A stretch of 9,501 nucleotides of DNA from Gammaproteobacteria bacterium HGW-Gammaproteobacteria-14 (lineage in GTDB: Bacteria > Pseudomonadota > Gammaproteobacteria > Pseudomonadales > Alcanivoracaceae). The notes beneath the pieces were generated by a model. The model was not told the origin of the DNA, ran no database searches, and saw nothing but the letters and a program-made list of their open reading frames with translations. Both the position numbers and the translations under genes were made by a program. Location of the stretch: positions 1-9,501 of the forward strand of contig PGZG01000066.1 of NCBI GenBank assembly GCA_002840115.1, written 5' to 3'. Each line of letters opens with the position of its first letter. Within the stretch, counting starts at the first letter, position 1. Below, in pieces: positions 1 through 6,977 of the stretch.

Positions 1-32
1 ACGGCCGCCGTGATGTTCACTGCGAACTTCAT
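1..32 (-). CDS. Possible 5' end of the gene following metW (partial)
   Basis: On the minus strand an ATG at 32-30 opens a frame that stays open to the window edge; the ten visible residues read MKFAVNITAA. It begins 25 bases after the metW stop. This could be the N-terminus of a signal peptide. In Pseudomonas, as I recall, a small secreted DUF4426 protein gene follows metW, and that would fit, but ten residues cannot show it. There is no convincing ribosome binding site. Another ATG at 46-44 closes after five codons and is less likely. Confidence 0.3.
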   Translation of the reverse strand, partial: MKFAVNITAA

Positions 33-57
33 TCAGCGATGATCATTGTCAGACTCT

Positions 58-651
58 TTACCGAGTCACTCGAAATAACGCAATTTCCCCAAATAAATTC
101 GGCATTAACCGCGTTAGCGGACCCACCCGATGATCCCGGTCCACCACCATGGACTGCAAAATCCGGTAGCCCTGTTGCCGACAATGGGCCTCAAAATCAT
201 TCACCGTACACAAATGAATATTCGGCGTGTTGTACCACTGATGGGGCAGGGTAGGGGACACTGGCATCCGCCCTTTAAAGAACAAATAACCGCGCACCTT
301 CCAGTGCCCGAAATTCGGAAAAGTCACAATCGCCTCGCGGCCCACGCGCAGCATTTCCGATAGCACCAGATCTGGTCGATGCACCGCCTGCAATGCCTGC
401 GTCATCACCACATAATCGAAACGCTTGTTCTGGATATTGCCAAGACCTTCGTCAATATCCTGCTCAATCACATTAACGCCACGCTCAAAGCATGCGGCGA
501 TATTATCCTGATCAATTTCCAAGCCGTAGCCATGCACCCGTTTGGTATCGCGGAGGCTTTCCAGCAAGGTTCCGCTGCCGCAACCAAGATCAAGTACACG
601 ACTATGATCGGGAATCCAGTTGCGAATAATATCGAGATCAGGACGCAGCAT
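58..651 (-). CDS. metW: MetW, methionine biosynthesis methyltransferase-like protein
   Basis: This 197-residue cytoplasmic protein has a class I SAM-dependent methyltransferase fold. The glycine-rich SAM-binding motif VLDLGCGSGTLL lies at residues 19-30, followed by an acidic position (GLEID, 43-47). MetW family signatures FPNFGHW (111-117) and HQWYNTPNIH (137-146) follow. The length is typical of the family. MetW is known to be needed together with MetX for homoserine acylation in Pseudomonas putida; whether it methylates anything is not settled. The start ATG lies inside the end of metX (14-base overlap, different frame), which suggests translational coupling and a joint protein complex. 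The stop is followed by only 57 bases in the window, with no clear terminator. I am confident of the family and less so of the biochemical role. Confidence 0.93.
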   Translation of the reverse strand: MLRPDLDIIRNWIPDHSRVLDLGCGSGTLLESLRDTKRVHGYGLEIDQDNIAACFERGVNVIEQDIDEGLGNIQNKRFDYVVMTQALQAVHRPDLVLSEMLRVGREAIVTFPNFGHWKVRGYLFFKGRMPVSPTLPHQWYNTPNIHLCTVNDFEAHCRQQGYRILQSMVVDRDHRVGPLTRLMPNLFGEIALFRVTR

Positions 652-1807
652 CTTCCACCTCGATTTCTACTTCAATAGCAACCCGGTGCATATACGCACT
701 GAACAGTTTCAGATATTCGGGGATATCTACCAGGAAAGCATCATGACCCTTGTCGGTATCAATTTCCGCATAACTGACATCACGACCAACAGCCACAAGG
801 CCATTAACAATTTCCTTGGAGCGGGCAGGGGAGAAGCGCCAGTCCGAGGTAAAAGACACCACCAGAAAACGACAGCGGGTTTGCTCCAGAGCTGCCACCA
901 GATTGTTGTCGTAATCCCGGGCGGGATCAAAATAATCCAGCGCCTTGGTCATCAGCAGATAGGTATTGGCATCGAAATTACGGGAAAAAGTTTCTCCCTG
1001 ATGGCGTAAATAGGACTCCACCTGAAACTCGACATCAAAACCAAAATGAAATTTACCCGCCCGCAAATCACGGCCAAACTTGGCACGCATGGCGTCATCA
1101 CTGAGGTAGGTGATATGGCCCACCATGCGCGCCAGAATCAGCCCCTGCCGGGGGTAGGTGTCGTGCAGGTGATAACGACCGCCATGGAAGTTCGGATCGG
1201 TGAGAATCGACTGCCGCGCCACTTCATTAAAGGCAATATTCTGTGCCGATAGCTTGGGCGCCGAAGCAATAACCGCCGCATGGCGCACCCGGTCTGGATA
1301 GTCGATGGACCACTGCAACGCCTGCATGCCACCCAGACTGCCGCCGATCACGGCGGCCCACTGTTGAATGCCCAGCGCATCGGCGAGCCGCGCCTGACTG
1401 TTGACCCAGTCGCGCACGGTGACCATCGGGAAGTCCGGCCCCCAGGGCTGGCCGCTGGTGGGGTTGATGGATGACGGCCCCGTGGAACCATGACAGCCAC
1501 CGATATTGTTCAGCGAAATTACAAAAAACCGATTGGTATCAATGGCTTTGCCGGGGCCGATGGCGCTGTCCCACCAGCCTGGTCGCTTATCCTCAAGGCT
1601 GTGATAGCCGGCAGCATGGTGATGCCCGGACAGAGCATGACAAATCAGCACGGCATTGGAGCGTGCGGCATTCAGCGTGCCATAGGCTTCGTAGACCAAA
1701 TCGTAGGCATCAAGACGACGGCCGCATTCCAGATCGAGCGGCTGGTCGAAGTGCAAGGTGGTCGGGGTGACCAGACCTACGGAGTCGCTGGGTATCGTGT
1801 CAGGCAT
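638..1807 (-). CDS. metX: Homoserine O-acyltransferase MetX (probably succinyltransferase)
   Basis: This alpha/beta-hydrolase-fold enzyme acylates the hydroxyl of L-homoserine, the first committed step of methionine synthesis. Counting from the ATG at 1807 it has 389 residues. Visible motifs are CHALSGHHHAAGY near residues 56-68, the nucleophile elbow GGSLGG (155-160, Ser157), Asp322 in SFTSDWRFSP and His355 in KGHDAF, which together complete the catalytic triad. A TTG at 1828 would add seven residues, but the Pseudomonas proteins I know begin at the MP...DSVGLV position, so the internal ATG is preferred; neither start has a strong ribosome binding site. Neighbouring metW points to succinyl-CoA as donor, as in pseudomonads, rather than acetyl-CoA; this is inference. 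The C-terminus carries an acidic, repetitive tail (EVEIEVED) just before the metW overlap. A weak promoter candidate (TTGCAG, 17 bases, TAGACT) lies at 1863-1835. Confidence 0.94.
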   Translation of the reverse strand: MPDTIPSDSVGLVTPTTLHFDQPLDLECGRRLDAYDLVYEAYGTLNAARSNAVLICHALSGHHHAAGYHSLEDKRPGWWDSAIGPGKAIDTNRFFVISLNNIGGCHGSTGPSSINPTSGQPWGPDFPMVTVRDWVNSQARLADALGIQQWAAVIGGSLGGMQALQWSIDYPDRVRHAAVIASAPKLSAQNIAFNEVARQSILTDPNFHGGRYHLHDTYPRQGLILARMVGHITYLSDDAMRAKFGRDLRAGKFHFGFDVEFQVESYLRHQGETFSRNFDANTYLLMTKALDYFDPARDYDNNLVAALEQTRCRFLVVSFTSDWRFSPARSKEIVNGLVAVGRDVSYAEIDTDKGHDAFLVDIPEYLKLFSAYMHRVAIEVEIEVEDAAS

Positions 1808-1886
1808 AGCGCTGCTGGTGGTGAGCAATCGGCAAGTCTAAAGCGGTGCCCAAGGTGCTGCAATGAATCCGGCCGGGGCGGCGCAA

Positions 1887-2429
1887 TCACAGCCCCAGCA
1901 GGATTTGAATAAACTGGATGGCCAGCAAAATCAGGATTGGACTCAGGTCGAGCCCGCCCATGGCGGGCAGTAGTTTGCGCGCCGGTGCCATTACTGGCTC
2001 AGTGATCTGACCGACCACCAGAGTGACCGGGTTGCGGGGATCCGGTGATACCCAGCTCAGAATAATGCGCAGGATGATGGCCCAGAACAGGTAGTTGAGC
2101 AGTAATCGGGCAATTTCCCGCACAGACACCAGCAATAGGTCCAATGGCCCCAGACGCAGGCTGCCGAAGACCAGAATGTTGAACACCACCAGTTTGGTGA
2201 TGACCAGCACGACAACACTGATCAGTGCGGCCACATCCATGCCGCCATAACCGGGCACCAGTTTACGCAGGGGCATCAATACCGGGTTGGTGGCTTTGAC
2301 GACAAACTGGGACAAAGGATTGTAAAAGTCCGCCCGTACCAACTGCAGTAAAAACCGGGTCAGCAGCAGCAGGATGTACATATCAATGGCAAAGCCAAGC
2401 AGAAACAGAAAGGCGCCTTGCGGATTCAT
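1887..2429 (-). CDS. yggT: YggT family membrane protein with two YggT repeats
   Basis: This is a 180-residue inner-membrane protein. Hydrophobic segments lie at about 6-31, 66-90, 106-127 and 162-179. It is built from two copies of the YggT unit: residues 37-65 and 133-161 align without gaps and share 14 of 29 positions, including NP...TxPV, RKL.P and GG.D. The family is linked to membrane or osmotic functions and, in plastids, to haem attachment and nucleoid distribution, but its biochemical role in bacteria is unclear. An in-frame ATG at 2462 exists, yet the ATG at 2429 has a GGAG seven bases upstream and begins right before the first membrane segment, so it is chosen. The gene sits between proC and metX, the usual place in related gammaproteobacteria. 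It is probably co-transcribed with proC, though the gap of 138 bases would allow its own promoter. Confidence 0.92.
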   Translation of the reverse strand: MNPQGAFLFLLGFAIDMYILLLLTRFLLQLVRADFYNPLSQFVVKATNPVLMPLRKLVPGYGGMDVAALISVVVLVITKLVVFNILVFGSLRLGPLDLLLVSVREIARLLLNYLFWAIILRIILSWVSPDPRNPVTLVVGQITEPVMAPARKLLPAMGGLDLSPILILLAIQFIQILLGL

Positions 2430-2436
2430 GAAGCAG

Positions 2437-2440
2437 CTCC
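2437..2440 (-). promoter_or_regulatory. Ribosome binding site of yggT
   Basis: The minus strand reads GGAG here, with a seven-base spacer to the ATG at 2429. It decides the start of yggT in favour of this codon over the in-frame ATG at 2462, which has no comparable site. Confidence 0.7.
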
Positions 2441-2567
2441 GGGAAATGATGGCCCGCATCATAACAAACCCGGCGGGGGCTTGTCGGCGACAGATGATTG
2501 CGGTTTGTTGCGCGCTGTTAGGCGCCCGGATTAAGAGTGGGCTGGCCGGGTCAGAGGGTCAGCGGCA

Positions 2568-3380
2568 TTACTGGCCGCTTAACTCCTCGGAGCGCCGCCG
2601 TGCGGCGGTTAGCGCACTGTCCACCAGTGTCCGGAAGCCTCCTTCCTCAAAGACGTTCAGCGCCGCAGCGGTGGTGCCGCCGGGGGAGGTGACTTGCTGG
2701 CGCAGCACATCGGGGCCTGCTTCGCTGGTAATGGCCAGTTGCGCGGCGCCCCAGGCGGTTTGCAGCACCAGCTGACGGGCGACCTGATCGTCAAGCCCCA
2801 GCTTGCGGGCGGCATCAATCATGCTTTCCATCATCAGGAAGAAATAGGCGGGGCCGGAACCGGATACGGCGGTGACGGCATCCAGATCCGTTTCTTTGGC
2901 AAACCAGAAGCTTAGGCCAACGCTGGCCATAATTTGCCCGGCCAGCGTTTTTTGTTCCTCGGATACGGATGGGTCGGCCCACAGTCCGGTGGCGCCGGCC
3001 TGTACCAGTGCCGGGGTGTTGGGCATGCAGCGCACCACTGGCAGGTCGCCCAGCCAGCTTTTCAGACTGGCTACGGTAATGCCGGCGGCAATGGAGATAA
3101 TCAGTGGCTGGCGATCCCCCAGAGCGCCGCGCAGCGCTTCGCAAACGGCCTGCATCACCTGCGGCTTCACTGCCAGCACCAGTACATCGGCGCGCTGGGC
3201 GATATCGCGATTGTCTGTGCTGATATGGACCCGGTGCTGGCGGGCCAGCTCATCCAGGCGATCCTGGCTGACGTCGCTCATCCAGATGCGGGCCGGGCGG
3301 ATACCCTTGGCAATCATGCCGCCAACCAGGCTGGTGGCCATATTGCCCGCGCCAATAAAACCGATGATCTGCTGAGCCAT
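2568..3380 (-). CDS. proC: Pyrroline-5-carboxylate reductase
   Basis: This 270-residue cytosolic enzyme reduces 1-pyrroline-5-carboxylate to L-proline with NAD(P)H, the last step of proline synthesis. The N-terminal Rossmann motif GFIGAGNMA is at residues 7-15, with the second-strand region AVKPQ at 70-74. The family motif VRCMPNTPA lies at 116-124, AVSGSGPAYFF at 171-181, and the C-terminal dimer and substrate signature VTSPGGTTAAAL at 230-241. Length and motif order are normal and no key residue is missing. The start has an AAGGA about nine bases upstream. It lies 33 bases after yggS in the same direction, so the two are very likely one transcript. The downstream gap to yggT shows no clear terminator. 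Confidence 0.97.
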   Translation of the reverse strand: MAQQIIGFIGAGNMATSLVGGMIAKGIRPARIWMSDVSQDRLDELARQHRVHISTDNRDIAQRADVLVLAVKPQVMQAVCEALRGALGDRQPLIISIAAGITVASLKSWLGDLPVVRCMPNTPALVQAGATGLWADPSVSEEQKTLAGQIMASVGLSFWFAKETDLDAVTAVSGSGPAYFFLMMESMIDAARKLGLDDQVARQLVLQTAWGAAQLAITSEAGPDVLRQQVTSPGGTTAAALNVFEEGGFRTLVDSALTAARRRSEELSGQ

Positions 3381-3413
3381 GAGCGAGTGTCCTTTGCGTT
3401 TTATTACCTGATG

Positions 3414-4118
3414 TTATTGTCTGGCGGGTCGCGCCCCGAACAGGGCGGTACCGATACGGATATGGGTGGCCCCTTCCTCGATGGCCACGTCAAAGTCGTC
3501 GCTCATGCCCATCGACAGGGTATCAAGGTTGGGGATTGTATTGCCGAGAGATGACAGTGTCATGGCAAGTGTGCGAAATGCAGCTCGCCCCCGGTCTTTG
3601 CTGTCCGGCCGCGGAATGGCCATAAGCCCGCGCAGCCTCAGGCGCGGTAACTCATGGATCAGCTGGGCGAGAGCGGCCACCTGATCCAGCGATACCCCGG
3701 CTTTGCTGGTTTCATCATCCACATTAATCTGAATACAGACATTTAATGGCGGCAGCCCGGCGGGCCGTTGATCGTTCAGTCGGCGGGCTATCTTGTCCCG
3801 GTCCAGCGAGTGCACCCAGTCGAATCGGCTGGCGATCTCCCGGGTTTTGTTGCTCTGGATCGGGCCAATAAAGTGCCAGTGAAGGTGGTGAGCGGCCAGC
3901 GCATCCATTTTCTCCAGCGCTTCCTGCAGGTAGTTTTCGGCAAATTGGCGCTGCCCCAGCGCCGCCAGTGCGGCAACCTCGTCGGCGCCCCGGGTTTTGC
4001 TGACGGCGATCAGGGTCACGCTATCCGGGGAGCGGTCGCCGTCCTCACAGGCCTGCCGCAGGGAGGCCATGATTCCCTGATAACGGTCAATCAGTGTGGC
4101 TGTTGTTGAATGGCCCAT
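3414..4118 (-). CDS. yggS: YggS/PROSC family pyridoxal phosphate homeostasis protein
   Basis: This 234-residue cytosolic protein has the fold of the N-terminal domain of alanine racemase and binds pyridoxal 5'-phosphate without known catalytic activity. The family controls PLP levels and affects amino acid pools. The PLP lysine is Lys41 in AVSKT. WHFIGPIQSNK (81-91), LSMGMSDDFDVAI (201-213) and the phosphate-binding end RIGTALFG (221-228) are all present. The usual FGEN motif reads FAEN here (59-62), a conservative change. It is the first gene of the leftward train and is divergent from pilT across 135 bases. A start at 4118 is supported by an AAGGT about eleven bases upstream. The yggS-proC link is one of the most widely conserved neighbourhoods of this family. 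Confidence 0.95.
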   Translation of the reverse strand: MGHSTTATLIDRYQGIMASLRQACEDGDRSPDSVTLIAVSKTRGADEVAALAALGQRQFAENYLQEALEKMDALAAHHLHWHFIGPIQSNKTREIASRFDWVHSLDRDKIARRLNDQRPAGLPPLNVCIQINVDDETSKAGVSLDQVAALAQLIHELPRLRLRGLMAIPRPDSKDRGRAAFRTLAMTLSSLGNTIPNLDTLSMGMSDDFDVAIEEGATHIRIGTALFGARPARQ

Positions 4119-4253
4119 GGTGACGGGGTACCTTTAGGCGACTGGAACTCGGACATTCTTCTGGCCCGAGGATAATAGCTTGAGATAATAACAAAGGAGC
4201 GGCCTGCGCCGTCTCGAACTTCGACATCGTCTTCAATTTCACCCGGGATTGCC
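4119..4253. promoter_or_regulatory. Divergent yggS/pilT intergenic region
   Basis: These 135 bases hold the promoters for both the leftward amino-acid genes and the rightward pilus genes. The centre is AT-rich, with two GATAATA repeats at 4171-4177 and 4184-4190 (13 bases apart). Read rightward each gives a GATAAT -10-like box, and read leftward each gives TATTAT, so both strands have candidates. No convincing -35 box could be paired with any of them. An AAAGGAG at 4193-4199 is not followed by a start codon. There is no good sigma-54 pattern. The immediate pilT ribosome binding site is weak (GGGA, five bases before ATG). Confidence 0.4.
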
Positions 4254-5288
4254 ATGGACATTACTGAACTGCTCGCCTTTAGTGCCAAAAACGGAGCTTC
4301 TGACCTTCATTTGTCTGCTGGCTTGCCGCCGATGATCCGGGTGGATGGTGATGTCCGCCGTATCAACCTGCCAGCACTTGAACATAAAGAAGTGCACGGG
4401 CTGATTTACGACATTATGAATGACAAGCAGCGCAAGGACTTTGAAGAGTTCTTCGAGACAGATTTCTCTTTTGAAGTGCCCGGCGTGGCTCGTTTCCGGG
4501 TTAATGCCTTTAACCAGAATCGTGGCGCGGGTGCAGTATTCCGGACCATTCCTTCGAAGGTTTTGTCGATGGAAGATCTGGGTATGGGTAAGGTCTTTCA
4601 GAAAATTTCCGAAACACCGCGCGGTATTTGTCTGGTGACCGGGCCGACGGGTTCTGGCAAGTCGACCACGCTCGCGGCGATGATCGATTACATCAATAAC
4701 ACCCGCTATGAGCACATCCTTACCATTGAAGATCCAATCGAATTCGTACACGAATCGAAAAAATGTCTAGTCAACCAGCGAGAAGTGCATCGCGATACTT
4801 TGGGGTTTGCGGAAGCGCTACGTTCCGCCCTGCGGGAAGATCCGGATATTATTCTGGTAGGCGAGATGCGGGATCTGGAAACCATTCGTCTGGCGCTCAC
4901 CGCCGCCGAAACCGGTCACTTGGTGTTTGGCACCCTGCACACCACCAGCGCGGCAAAAACCATTGACCGGGTAGTGGATGTATTCCCTGCCGAAGAAAAA
5001 GCCATGGTGCGTTCCATGTTGTCGGAATCGCTGCAGGCGGTAATTTCTCAGTCACTGCTGAAGAAAAATGGCGGTGGTCGGGTGGCGGCCCATGAAATCA
5101 TGATTGGCACGCCGGCGATTCGTAACCTGATTCGGGAAGATAAGGTTGCGCAGATGTATTCTGCTATCCAGACCGGCGCCGGGATTGGCATGCAAACCCT
5201 TGATCAGTGTTTGCAGAATCTGGTTCAGAAAGGCGTGATTTCCCGCGAAGCGGCGCGCGAGAAGGCAAAGACTCCGGAAAACTTCTGA
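4254..5288 (+). CDS. pilT: Type IV pilus retraction ATPase PilT
   Basis: This 344-residue cytoplasmic hexameric ATPase of the secretion/retraction superfamily depolymerises type IV pili and so drives twitching motility and pilus-dependent DNA uptake. The N-terminal PAS-like part (about 1-100) contains the conserved SDLHLSAG. The ATPase core has Walker A GPTGSGKST (130-138, Lys136), the Asp box TIEDPIEF (157-164), Walker B DIILVGEMRD (198-207, Glu204) and the His box (His222, His229). The C-terminal AIRNLIRE motif at 288-295, needed for retraction in PilT and absent from PilB, separates it from the extension ATPase. Length and sequence match Pseudomonas PilT almost throughout, which also fixes the start. 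pilU follows after 62 bases with no terminator between, so the two are likely one transcript. Confidence 0.98.
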   Translation: MDITELLAFSAKNGASDLHLSAGLPPMIRVDGDVRRINLPALEHKEVHGLIYDIMNDKQRKDFEEFFETDFSFEVPGVARFRVNAFNQNRGAGAVFRTIPSKVLSMEDLGMGKVFQKISETPRGICLVTGPTGSGKSTTLAAMIDYINNTRYEHILTIEDPIEFVHESKKCLVNQREVHRDTLGFAEALRSALREDPDIILVGEMRDLETIRLALTAAETGHLVFGTLHTTSAAKTIDRVVDVFPAEEKAMVRSMLSESLQAVISQSLLKKNGGGRVAAHEIMIGTPAIRNLIREDKVAQMYSAIQTGAGIGMQTLDQCLQNLVQKGVISREAAREKAKTPENF

Positions 5289-5350
5289 TACAAAGCATTT
5301 ACGGACCGGTGCGTGTTAGGCGGGTACCTACTTGAGAGCAGGCCAGAGCA

Positions 5351-6472
5351 ATGGAATTTGAAGACCTTCTGAAAATCATGGTGCAAAAAGGCGGTTCGGA
5401 CCTGTTTATTACCGCAGGTATTCCGCCGTCCATGAAAATTAACGGCAAAGTAGTGCCGGTAACGAAAACCGCGCTGACGCCGGATATGACCCGTGACATT
5501 GTGTTCGGTGTAATGACGGAGAAGCAGCGCAAGGAATTCGTTGACTCGAAAGAATGTAACTTTGCCATTTCGGCTCGAGGGATTGGCCGTTTCCGGGTAT
5601 CCGCTTTCTATCAGCGCAATCTGGTGGGTATGGTGCTGCGGCGCATTGAGGTGAAAATTCCCTCGGTGGACGAGCTGCGGTTGCCGCCGATTATCAAAGA
5701 GCTGGCCATGACCAAGCGCGGTTTGGTGATTTTTGTTGGCGCCACCGGCACCGGTAAATCAACTTCGCTGGCAGCGATGATTGGCTACCGAAACAAAAAT
5801 TCCAAAGGCCATATTATTACCATTGAAGACCCTATCGAATTTATCCATCAGCACCAGAGCTGCATTGTGACGCAGCGAGAAGTGGGGCTTGATACGGAAA
5901 ACTTCGAGGTCGCCTTGAAGAACACCTTGCGGCAGGCGCCGGATGTTATTTTGATCGGTGAGATTCGTTCCCGTGAGGTTATGGATTACGCTTTGGCTTT
6001 TGCCGAAACCGGTCACTTGGCTCTGGCCACCCTGCACGCCAACAATGCCAACCAGGCGTTGGATCGGATTATCCATTTCTTCCCGGCGGATCGGCATGAT
6101 CAGTTATGGATGGATATGTCACTGAACCTGAAAGGCATCGTTGCCCAGCAGTTGATTCCTACCCCGGATGGCAAAGGACGTCGTGCGGCCATTGAGGTGC
6201 TGCTCAATACACCGCTGGTGCAGGACCACATTCGTAAAGGCGAAGTGCACTTGATCAAAGAGCTGATGCGTCGCTCCCGTGAGCAGGGCATGCAGACCTT
6301 TGACCAGTGTCTTTATGACTTGTATGCCGCTGGTGAAATTACCTATGAAGACGCGATCTTGCATGCGGATTCGCCGAATGATCTGCGCCTGATGATTAAG
6401 CTGGGTGCGGAAAGTGATGCTACGTCGCTGGATTCCGCTACCCGCGGGTTAAGTCTGCAGGATAACGAATAA
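5351..6472 (+). CDS. pilU: PilT-dependent retraction ATPase PilU
   Basis: This 373-residue PilT paralogue acts with PilT in pilus retraction; in other species it needs PilT to retract but adds force. Walker A is GATGTGKST (130-138), the Asp box is TIEDPIEF (157-164), Walker B is DVILIGEIRS (198-207) and the His-box histidines are His222 and His229. Motif positions match PilT exactly, as expected from duplication. The PilT AIRNLIRE motif is replaced by LVQDHIRKGE (289-298), typical of PilU. The C-terminus is about 30 residues longer than PilT and ends in a polar, Ser/Asp-rich tail (after about 352). The ribosome binding site is weak (GAG shortly before the ATG at 5351). A strong hairpin begins seven bases after the stop codon. 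Confidence 0.97.
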   Translation: MEFEDLLKIMVQKGGSDLFITAGIPPSMKINGKVVPVTKTALTPDMTRDIVFGVMTEKQRKEFVDSKECNFAISARGIGRFRVSAFYQRNLVGMVLRRIEVKIPSVDELRLPPIIKELAMTKRGLVIFVGATGTGKSTSLAAMIGYRNKNSKGHIITIEDPIEFIHQHQSCIVTQREVGLDTENFEVALKNTLRQAPDVILIGEIRSREVMDYALAFAETGHLALATLHANNANQALDRIIHFFPADRHDQLWMDMSLNLKGIVAQQLIPTPDGKGRRAAIEVLLNTPLVQDHIRKGEVHLIKELMRRSREQGMQTFDQCLYDLYAAGEITYEDAILHADSPNDLRLMIKLGAESDATSLDSATRGLSLQDNE

Positions 6473-6478
6473 GCTGTT

Positions 6479-6526
6479 CAGCCCTGAAATATCCGCGATT
6501 GCGGTGTCTGAGGTATTTCAGGGCTG
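6479..6526. terminator. Hairpin between convergent pilU and DUF1145-like gene
   Basis: A perfect 13-bp inverted repeat (6479-6491 with 6514-6526, core GCCCTGAAATA/TATTTCAGGGC) starts seven bases after the pilU stop and ends five bases before the stop of the facing gene. The 22-base loop holds a second small stem, CCGC-GATT-GCGG at 6493-6504. There is no T-run on either side, so it is not a textbook intrinsic terminator. Its position between two converging 3' ends favours a bidirectional transcript end or a 3'-end stabiliser. Confidence 0.6.
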
Positions 6527-6531
6527 GTACG

Positions 6532-6792
6532 TTAGGCCCGTGTGGCATCCAGCTTTGGTTTCAAATAAAACGCCCCGTAAATCATCACCATCAAGGCGTC
6601 TTTCGGCGTCGCTTTGATGCGATCGCTGAGAATGGTGTACATCAGGCCTACTTCTGCCAAATGCGCTAGTCCCACCAGAATGCCAAGGTTCTTCATTAGT
6701 GCGTTCAGTCCGCCGGGTAATAAACCAATAAGGGCGGCGGCAACAATCATCCAGAAAATCAGGGTACCAATACGGCCGGCTTTCATCAGCAT
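6532..6792 (-). CDS. Small DUF1145-like inner-membrane protein
   Basis: This is an 86-residue protein with two hydrophobic segments (about 8-27 and 33-53) and a basic C-terminal stretch (KATPKD...LKPKLDATRA). The size, two-helix layout, the MKAGR start and the GAFYL segment near the end resemble the DUF1145 (YhhL) family, whose role is unknown. The frame can be extended upstream to 6924, but the ATG at 6792 has a good CTGGAG seven bases upstream, and the extra 44 residues have no family-like features, so the short form is chosen. It is convergent with pilU and divergent from the TPR/barrel gene. A possible leftward promoter (TTCACG at 6879-6874, 16 bases, TATCAT at 6857-6852) lies upstream. 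The family call is moderate. Confidence 0.75.
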   Translation of the reverse strand: MLMKAGRIGTLIFWMIVAAALIGLLPGGLNALMKNLGILVGLAHLAEVGLMYTILSDRIKATPKDALMVMIYGAFYLKPKLDATRA

Positions 6793-6977
6793 GAACAAGC
6801 TCCAGAATGGTGGGTCCACAGGGTGTGGAGGGATGGTGGGTGTCAGCGGTGATGATAGCAACAATCGGGCCAGCGTGAAGACGCAGGTATTACGGATACT
6901 GTTTGAACTGTTTCCGCCGACCACATAGGGGGCTATAGTAGAGCCTCAATTTACCTCTGCTTGCGGGCCAGGAAGCC
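6793..6977. promoter_or_regulatory. Divergent intergenic region before the TPR/barrel gene
   Basis: These 185 bases separate the DUF1145-like gene from the TPR/barrel gene. Leftward, TTCACG (6879-6874) and TATCAT (6857-6852) with 16 bases between make a plausible sigma-70 promoter. Rightward, TATAGT at 6934-6939 is a fair -10 box, but no good -35 box stands 16-18 bases before it. A short hairpin, TCCACA-GGG-TGTGGA, lies at 6815-6829 in the presumed leader of the leftward gene. I see no Fur-box-like sequence. An AGGAAG at 6970-6975 serves the rightward gene. Confidence 0.35.
6800..6805 (-). promoter_or_regulatory. Ribosome binding site of the DUF1145-like gene
   Basis: CTGGAG on the minus strand with a seven-base spacer to the ATG at 6792. 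This favours 6792 over the next ATG at 6786 and over the longer in-frame start at 6924. Confidence 0.65.

Noticed and set aside
1490..1912. 140-codon open frame on the plus strand
   Set aside because: Antisense to the catalytic half of metX, with no recognisable motif and crossing into the 3' end of yggT.
2430..2567. proC terminator or strong yggT promoter in the 138-base gap
   Set aside because: A TATGAT at 2462-2457 on the minus strand resembles a -10 box, but no -35 box matches at proper distance, and no stem with a T-run follows proC.
2934..3554. 206-codon open frame on the plus strand
   Set aside because: It lies antisense to proC and the end of yggS, both of which have complete family motifs. 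Its translation shows no domain pattern and no ribosome binding site; it is a by-product of G+C-rich coding sequence.
4161..4180. Sigma-54 promoter for pilT (TGGCCC...GCT)
   Set aside because: The distance between the GG and GC elements is 13 bases instead of the required 10, so it does not fit the -24/-12 pattern.
4254..6472. pilT/pilU as a recent tandem duplication
   Set aside because: Motif positions align, but the proteins are well diverged and each carries its own subfamily signature (AIRNLIRE versus LVQDHIRKGE), so this is the old, widespread pilT-pilU pair.
6793..6924. Extended N-terminus for the DUF1145-like protein from an ATG at 6924
   Set aside because: The added 44 residues are low in family-like character, have no ribosome binding site, and would leave the good CTGGAG at 6800-6805 unused.
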